From assembly GCA_002779045.1 (NCBI GenBank), contig PEXO01000412.1, positions 1 to 6,412 on the forward strand: DNA of 6,412 bases, given 5' to 3'. The notes under the pieces are model-generated. The model was not told where the DNA came from, did no database searches, and saw only the letters and a list, made by a program, of their open reading frames with translations. Position numbers and translations under genes: made by a program. The stretch's first letter is position 1; every line of letters begins with the position of its first letter. Positions 1 to 4,790 of this stretch are shown here, in pieces. This DNA is from Elusimicrobia bacterium CG08_land_8_20_14_0_20_59_10. GTDB taxonomy: Bacteria > Elusimicrobiota > Elusimicrobia > Elusimicrobiales > UBA9959.

Positions 1-441
1 CGTGCCGTCGGCCACATTGGCCGGGGTAAGGCTGGTAAGCAGCGAACCGTTGAGCGCCGGCAGGTAGCCGCTGGAGTTAAGCTGCACCAGCTGGCCCAGG
101 CCGTTGAAGCTATTGCCCTGCAGCGTGACCGAGGAAGCCTTGGCGCTGAAGACATTGCCACCGTCCATATGCAGGCTTTCTTCGTCGGCGGAATAGGGGA
201 CAGGTGTGGTGTCATCCGCGGCGCAGGCCCAGGCTGAGCCGTTCCACTTGGGGATCTGGTTGTTCGCGCAGCCGCTTTGGTTGAGCTTGTCCAGCGAGAT
301 TGTGGACACGGCTATATCTGCGGCGATAATGGTTCCGTCCGCGATCTTGGCGGTGATTATAGCGCCGTCGGCTATCTTGGCGGTGGTCGCGGCATTGTCC
401 TGTAAGGCGGCGGTGTATACGGAGTTCGCCGCTATGGAAGA
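1..441 (-). repeat. Long direct repeat, copy B (residues 410-556 of the fibre-like protein)
   Basis: This is the second copy in reading order, cut by or ending at the left window edge. It is colinear with copy A but carries one extra 30-base unit at 322-381. It has cysteines at 467 and 482, exactly 200 residues after those in copy A. The spacer 442-600 (residues 357-409, rich in Ala, Ile and Gly) completes the 600-base period; whether it recurs further on cannot be seen. Confidence 0.9.
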
Positions 442-1668
442 GACAAGCACGTCCCCTCCCAGCGTACCGGTGGTGGCCAGCTTGCCGATGGCAATGGCGG
501 CGGCGGCATTGATATCCGCATCCACGATGGCGCCGGCTTCAATGGAGCCCGGGCGTACGCCGTTGGCGCCGACGGAGGATACGATAACGCCAGTGCCCAG
601 CGTGCCGTCATCCACATTGGCCGGGGTGAGGCTGGTGAGCAGAGCGCCGTTGAGGGCGGGCAGGTAACCGCTGGAGTCAAGCTGCACCAGTTGCTCGATG
701 CCGTTGAAGGTATTGCCCTGCAGCGTGACCGAGGATGGTATAGCGCTGAAGACCTTGCTGCCGTCCATGTGCAGGCTTTCTTCATCGGCGGTATAAGAGA
801 CGGCGGAATCGTTATCCGCGGCACAGGCCCAGGCTGAGCCGTTCCACTTGGGGATCTGGTTGTCCGTGCAGCCGCTCTGGTTAAGCTTATCCAGCGAGAT
901 GGTGGAGACCGCGATATCGGCGGCGACAATGGCCCCGTCGGCTATCTTGGCGCTGGTTACCGCCCCGTCGTTTATGGCGCCGCTGTATACCGCGCCGACG
1001 GCAATGGAGGACGCCACTATGTTGCTTAGGGCGCCGCCGTCTCCGTAGTATTTCGCGGCCGATGAGAAACCGACGATATATATATTGGTGGATACCCGCA
1101 CCCCGGCGCCCAGGGAGGGCGCGGCCTCGGAAGACACTAAAACGCCGGCGGTCAGCCGCAGCTGCGGCGCGGACAGACCGTTGCCGGTCACTATAAGGGA
1201 CCCGGTGAAGGTCTTTTCCCCGGCTATGCTCTGGGCGGAGGCGTCGGTAGATACGAAAGCGGTATACTCCCGCCCCGAGAGGCTGTAGGCGCTGAAGGCA
1301 TAGGGGGTAGTGATAAGCCGCTGCCTGGGACTAAGCGTTACGCCGTCCACGGTGATCTGCAGGTACGCATCGGACGTACTGAAAACGGAGGGCGTCAGGG
1401 CGTTCGACGCGCCCAGCTGCGCGGCCAGTACGCCGTTGACTACGGTGACCCCGTTCTGCGTTTCCGTCCAGAGCTGAAAGCCGCCGGCAAGGGAGTCATA
1501 GATCGCGAAGATGAAGTCGTGCGGGCCGCCCAGCGGGTTATTGCTGGAATCGGTGAGACGTCCCTGGAAGTTCATCAGGCCCGGAGGGGTCTGGGCTGAG
1601 GCCGGCGGCGCGGCCGCCTGCAGCAGCGCAGCAAGGATGAAGGCGAGTAAGATGTTTGACGTTTTCAT
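1..1668 (-). CDS. Secreted tail-fibre-like repeat protein (3' partial)
   Basis: The frame is open from ATG at 1668 to the left edge, with 556 residues and no stop, so the C-terminus is missing. Residues 1-25 form a clear Sec signal peptide (MKTSNILLAFILAALLQ, cleavage likely after ASA at 23-25). Residues 31-130 are the domain common at the start of bacterial fibre-like proteins: MNFQGRLTDSSNNPLGG, FAIYDSLAGG, LWTETQNGV, then LSPRQRLITTPYAFSA. Residues 137-219 are a beta-rich connector with KYYGDGGALSNI. From 220 on the protein is repetitive with a 200-residue period: AKIADG decapeptides, ISLDKLNQSGC, NQIPKWNGSAWAC, ADEESLHMDG, SSVTLQGN and LLTSLTPANV. Such decapeptide repeats are seen in tail-fibre and surface-fibre proteins and suggest a trimeric beta-helical rod. 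Many relatives end in a peptidase S74 chaperone domain, but that part is not visible here. The start overlaps the kinase stop by ATGA, with AGGAG 6 bases upstream. I infer an exported surface fibre; its function is unknown, and it need not be phage-derived. Confidence 0.9.
   Translation of the reverse strand, partial: MKTSNILLAFILAALLQAAAPPASAQTPPGLMNFQGRLTDSSNNPLGGPHDFIFAIYDSLAGGFQLWTETQNGVTVVNGVLAAQLGASNALTPSVFSTSDAYLQITVDGVTLSPRQRLITTPYAFSAYSLSGREYTAFVSTDASAQSIAGEKTFTGSLIVTGNGLSAPQLRLTAGVLVSSEAAPSLGAGVRVSTNIYIVGFSSAAKYYGDGGALSNIVASSIAVGAVYSGAINDGAVTSAKIADGAIVAADIAVSTISLDKLNQSGCTDNQIPKWNGSAWACAADNDSAVSYTADEESLHMDGSKVFSAIPSSVTLQGNTFNGIEQLVQLDSSGYLPALNGALLTSLTPANVDDGTLGTGVIVSSVGANGVRPGSIEAGAIVDADINAAAAIAIGKLATTGTLGGDVLVSSIAANSVYTAALQDNAATTAKIADGAIITAKIADGTIIAADIAVSTISLDKLNQSGCANNQIPKWNGSAWACAADDTTPVPYSADEESLHMDGGNVFSAKASSVTLQGNSFNGLGQLVQLNSSGYLPALNGSLLTSLTPANVADGT
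322..381 (-). repeat. 30-bp tandem repeat (two decapeptide units)
   Basis: Two adjacent 30-base units at 352-381 and 322-351 encode AKIADGAIIT and AKIADGTIIA. By hand they agree at 23 of 30 bases. The equivalent place in copy A (about 901-951) has only one such unit followed by ADIAVST, so the repeat region differs by exactly one decapeptide. This fits growth or loss by one structural rung of a beta-helical rod. Confidence 0.85.
601..1011 (-). repeat. Long direct repeat, copy A (residues 220-356 of the fibre-like protein)
   Basis: This is the first copy in reading order. It matches 1-441 at an offset of exactly 600 bases over the 601-900 part. My hand comparison of 601-900 with 1-300 gives about 44 mismatches in 300 (about 85% identity) and 18 changes in 100 residues. 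The remainder (901-1011) aligns to 301-441 after allowing one 30-base gap. It encodes SSIAVGAVYSGAINDG, one AKIADG decapeptide, and the two-cysteine module with C267 and C282. Confidence 0.9.
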
Positions 1669-3170
1669 AATAGTCTCCTGAAATCTTCCACGGCGGCGTT
1701 CTTCCACTTCGGCAGTTTTACCTGGAACAGCGTAAATTTGTCCACCTGGCTTTCCACCCAGATGGTCCCCCCCAGCGAGGTGACCGCCTTCTGTACTATG
1801 CTCAGGCCCAGGCCGGTGCCGGGTATTTTCGTTTTCCCCTCATTTTCCCGGCCGGCGCGGTAGAACTTGGTGAACAGCAGGGGTATATGCGCGGGCGGTA
1901 TTCCCGGCCCGGTATTGCGCACGTGGAAGGTGACCTCGTTGTAGTTCTCCGCTATGTGCGCGCTCACTTCTCCGCCGGAGGGTGTGTATTTTATGGCGTT
2001 CAGCAGCAGGTTGTTCACTATCTGCCTTACCGGCTCTTCCGGCGCCATTATCGACGCGGTGAAATTTTTATGCAGCGGCGTCACTTTTACGCCGTTGGCC
2101 AGGGCGATGGGCATATAAATGGTCAGCGCGTCCTTGAAGATCCTGTCTATCAGCAAAGGCTTCACTTCGGCGCCTTCCTGCTGTTTTCCCTCCCCCGCGA
2201 ACAGCTTCAGCGCATTGCCCAGCGAGTTTTCCATGCGCAGCACGGCCGCCATCATGGTGCCCAGGACCTCGCCCGAGTTCGCCGTGCCCTGCGGGATCTT
2301 TGAGTCCTGCCAGAGTTCCAGGTAACCTTTCAGCCCGCTGAGCGGGGTGTTTATCTCGTGCGTGAGCGTGTGCAGGATATCCTCGCGGGACTGCAGGAGT
2401 TCATTGACCCGGCCCGTCATGGAATTGAAGCTGCTGGTGAGGGTGCCCAGTTCGTCGCGGCTCCGCACCGGCACGGGTACGGAGATGTCCATACGCCCGG
2501 CGGCGAGCAGACCGGCGGCCTGCGCCAGCGCTTCCAGGGGACCGGTGAGCAGCCTGGCTACCCAGGCGTTGACCAGCAGGCCGAGCGTCAGGAAGAATCC
2601 TGCTATTGCGGCCGTTCGGCCCATCAGCGGGACCAGTACCCGGTTCACATCCTCGTCTATGGTCCCGCGTAAGAAGCCCAGGCGCACCAGCATCCCTGGT
2701 TGTTCGGCCGGCGTGTCCACATTGACCATCGCCCGGCCCGAGACCTGCAGTAAGATCCCGGCGGTGGAGACCTGCAGCGAACTCTGCGGCTTTCCCGACG
2801 CCGAAGGATAAGCCGAAACTGTATATCGCACCGGCCCGGAGTTCCGGCTTATGTTCCTTTCAAGATATAGCAATTGTTCGCTTTCCTTGCCAAGTTTATT
2901 CGTGCGGCCGCCGTAGCTCACCGAGGCGAAGGCCAGCTCCGGGCAGCTCTTCTGCAGGAACATAAGATAGCTGAAGGCCATCAGCCTGTCGCGGCTGTCG
3001 AAGGACTCTTTAGTCACGCGCGCGGCGCCCTCCATCACGACCTCCAGGCGCTGCATGGCCTGCGCGCGCAGCGCTTTGCGCTGGGAGTGCATCACCGTCG
3101 AGGCGATGGAAACGACCACGGAAATTATCAGCGCGGCGGTTATCAACTGGTATTTGGGACGTATCTTCAT
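1665..3170 (-). CDS. Membrane-bound sensor histidine kinase (HAMP-HisKA-HATPase_c)
   Basis: This complete 501-residue kinase has membrane segment 1 near residues 8-26, an extracytoplasmic sensor region of about 155 residues (28-184) with no motif I can name (possibly CACHE/PAS-like), and membrane segment 2 near 186-206. A HAMP linker follows at about 207-260 (P211, DELGTLTSSFNSM). The dimerisation/phosphoacceptor domain has the H-box LTHEINTPL with H271 as the likely phosphorylated histidine, E272 and P276. The ATP-binding domain shows an N-box (NLLLNAIKYTP, N387 and N391), a G1 box NTGPGIP (419-425) with Asn in place of the usual Asp, an F-box (LLFTKFYRA) and a G2 box GTGLGLSI (451-458). All parts needed for autophosphorylation appear present. 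The start overlaps the stop of the PorV-TPR gene by ATGA, with a GAGGA ribosome site 9 bases upstream; its own stop overlaps the next start the same way. No response regulator is in the window. I infer that it senses an envelope or surface signal. Confidence 0.95.
   Translation of the reverse strand: MKIRPKYQLITAALIISVVVSIASTVMHSQRKALRAQAMQRLEVVMEGAARVTKESFDSRDRLMAFSYLMFLQKSCPELAFASVSYGGRTNKLGKESEQLLYLERNISRNSGPVRYTVSAYPSASGKPQSSLQVSTAGILLQVSGRAMVNVDTPAEQPGMLVRLGFLRGTIDEDVNRVLVPLMGRTAAIAGFFLTLGLLVNAWVARLLTGPLEALAQAAGLLAAGRMDISVPVPVRSRDELGTLTSSFNSMTGRVNELLQSREDILHTLTHEINTPLSGLKGYLELWQDSKIPQGTANSGEVLGTMMAAVLRMENSLGNALKLFAGEGKQQEGAEVKPLLIDRIFKDALTIYMPIALANGVKVTPLHKNFTASIMAPEEPVRQIVNNLLLNAIKYTPSGGEVSAHIAENYNEVTFHVRNTGPGIPPAHIPLLFTKFYRAGRENEGKTKIPGTGLGLSIVQKAVTSLGGTIWVESQVDKFTLFQVKLPKWKNAAVEDFRRLL
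1675..1679 (-). promoter_or_regulatory. Ribosome binding site for the fibre-like gene
   Basis: AGGAG lies 6 bases upstream of the ATG at 1668, inside the last codons of the kinase gene. It is the best Shine-Dalgarno match among the three starts in the window. It fixes the start of the fibre-like gene, which is immediately followed by a signal peptide. Confidence 0.85.
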
Positions 3171-4783
3171 ATGCCGTTTTCCTCGTTCAGGCGGCGCATC
3201 GCTTTCAGGGCCTCCACGTTGTCCGGGTCCGACTGCAGCACCTTTTCAAAAGCATTGCGCGCCTTTTCCGGCTGGTGGTTCACATAGGCGTCCACGCCCC
3301 GGTTGAGCAGTTCCTCTATCTCGGCAGGCGTGAGGATCACGATGTGCCTGCGGAGCCTGGCAGCCTTGCTGGCGCGCTGCAGCCGGGTGATGGTCTTGAT
3401 ATAGTCGTTTATCGCATCTTTCAGGGCCGGACTCTTCTCATGTTCAAGGGCTTTGTGCCAGGCGTAGAGCGACTTCTTGTAGTTCTCCAGCTCCAGATAG
3501 GCCGTCCCCATGGTTTCCCACGCCGCCGCCATGGACGGGTCCACCTCCGTCACGGCGGCAGCCAGGGCCGCCGCTTCGCGGTAGTGCCCGGTCTTTATCG
3601 CCTGCTCGGCCTTCACTAGTCCGTCCGCTATGGCGCGTTCCTTTTCCGTGGGCGGCGGGGCGGCTATCACCGTGACGGTCGTCGTCCGGACCAGCTGGAC
3701 AGTTTTCAGGCCGCGCAGGGTCGCCAATAGCAGTGCGACGGTCTCCTCACTTTCACTGGGTTTGCCGAAATAGAAGGTGAGGGCCATGCGGTGGTTCCCC
3801 GAAATGGAAGAGATAGTTCCCAGCGGCATGGAATAGCCGTAATCCAGCTGCATCCTGCGGCTGCGGTAGGACAGGCCCAGGCTCACATGCTTATAATCCC
3901 TGCTGCCGACACCCACGGCGCCGCGCACGCCGAAATCCCCTATAAAGGCTTTCGGGAACCAGCGTTCCGCGGCTATCGTCAGCCTGTTGTCGGCGCTTCC
4001 GTCGGGCGCTTTTTTTGTTTCCGCCTGCGCCACAAGGTTGGAGATGAGGCTTTTATAATTCACTCCCAGCTTAATCCCCATGGGCAGCCGGTCGGAATCG
4101 CCGGAGCCGAAGGCCATGTCCGGGCGGTTGAGGTGAGTGAGCTGCAGCCCGGCCTGGTAATGGTTCATGAAGCTGTAGAGCAGGCCCAGGTCGGTGTCTA
4201 TGGCCTTGTGGCTGCCGGCGCCGTCCAGCAGCGGGTCCGACTGGCGGGTGCTGATGATGCCGTCGGTAGCGTCCGCGCTTTCGGCGAAATTGCCGAAAGA
4301 GCTGTAGAGGTATTTCAGCGTGCCGCCCAGGTGGAGCTCCGACCCGCCGGGGCCCGTATAAGCCAGGCGGCCGTAGGACAGGTACAGGGTATTCTCCCGG
4401 TAAAGCCCGCCGTCAAGGGTGAAGGAGTTGAAGGCCCCGGCGAGCGTGCCGCGCCTGCCGTCGTCGAGCGGCTGCGCGTAGGCCAGGAAGGAGGTGCCGA
4501 GGTCGGACCCGTCATTGAGGCCGGCCAGGTACTGGGAATAGGCCGCGGTAAATTCAGGCCTGGTCAGCGTGCCGAGCCCGGCGGGGTTGTAATGGGCGGC
4601 GTATACGTCGTCGGCCACGGCGGCCATGGCATTGCCCATGCCGGGGCCGCGCGCGCCGGCGCCCAGGTCCTCGAAAGCGGCCCGGACGCGCGGGACGGCG
4701 CAGGCAGATATCAGCAGGACGCAAAACAGCGCCGCGGAGAGTCTGGTCCCCGTATTCGCTATTCTGGTCTTCTGCGTTTTCAT
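3167..4783 (-). CDS. PorV/PorQ (UPF0164)-like outer-membrane beta-barrel protein fused to TPR repeats
   Basis: This complete 538-residue protein has an N-terminal export signal (basic residues, then LSAALFCVLLISACA). The mature part begins with the PorV/UPF0164 signature: AFEDLGAGARGPGMGNA at 36-52 and then YAAHYNPAGLG at 61-71. Alternating amphipathic strands run to about residue 340 and end LTFYFG, a typical last barrel strand with aromatic residues. A linker with a TTTVTVIAAPPP stretch (367-378) leads to a helical TPR region. Repeat-like units sit near 382-416, 419-451 (AWETMGTAYLELENYKKSL) and 485-520 (AFEKVLQSDPDNVEAL). PorV in Bacteroidota is the outer-membrane shuttle that binds C-terminal sorting domains of type IX cargo; the neighbouring gene carries such a domain. 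Export is ambiguous: ISAC at 25-28 fits a lipobox, whereas VRA-A at 33-36 fits signal peptidase I, which would leave the usual PorV N-terminus. The ATG is the only possible start, since an in-frame TGA lies just upstream (4799-4801). The Shine-Dalgarno is poor (GAAG only 2 bases from ATG), suggesting coupling to the upstream gene. Confidence 0.88.
   Translation of the reverse strand: MKTQKTRIANTGTRLSAALFCVLLISACAVPRVRAAFEDLGAGARGPGMGNAMAAVADDVYAAHYNPAGLGTLTRPEFTAAYSQYLAGLNDGSDLGTSFLAYAQPLDDGRRGTLAGAFNSFTLDGGLYRENTLYLSYGRLAYTGPGGSELHLGGTLKYLYSSFGNFAESADATDGIISTRQSDPLLDGAGSHKAIDTDLGLLYSFMNHYQAGLQLTHLNRPDMAFGSGDSDRLPMGIKLGVNYKSLISNLVAQAETKKAPDGSADNRLTIAAERWFPKAFIGDFGVRGAVGVGSRDYKHVSLGLSYRSRRMQLDYGYSMPLGTISSISGNHRMALTFYFGKPSESEETVALLLATLRGLKTVQLVRTTTVTVIAAPPPTEKERAIADGLVKAEQAIKTGHYREAAALAAAVTEVDPSMAAAWETMGTAYLELENYKKSLYAWHKALEHEKSPALKDAINDYIKTITRLQRASKAARLRRHIVILTPAEIEELLNRGVDAYVNHQPEKARNAFEKVLQSDPDNVEALKAMRRLNEENGI
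3180..3184 (-). promoter_or_regulatory. Ribosome binding site for the histidine kinase
   Basis: GAGGA lies 9 bases upstream of the ATG at 3170, within the final Glu-Glu codons of the PorV-TPR gene. With the ATGA overlap it supports the kinase start and translational coupling to the upstream gene. Confidence 0.7.
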
Positions 4784-4790
4784 ATCTTCG

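Noticed and set aside
1..1011. CRISPR array or mobile element terminal repeats
   Set aside because: The repeats are in frame within a coding region, imperfect, and have a protein-level period. They lack uniform short repeats with unique spacers, and there is no transposase.
206..1288. Plus-strand open frames and a minus-strand frame at 432-929
   Set aside because: They lie over the fibre-like gene in other frames. Their apparent internal similarity only mirrors the 600-bp DNA repeat. No signal peptide or domain supports them.
1..1668. Prophage tail-fibre gene
   Set aside because: The protein has a Sec signal peptide and sits in an operon with envelope genes; no phage structural, integrase or lysis gene is present. 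Tail-fibre likeness alone does not show a prophage.
4784..4790. Promoter or terminator between the first two genes
   Set aside because: The gap is only 7 bases, and no hairpin or promoter elements can be recognised there.
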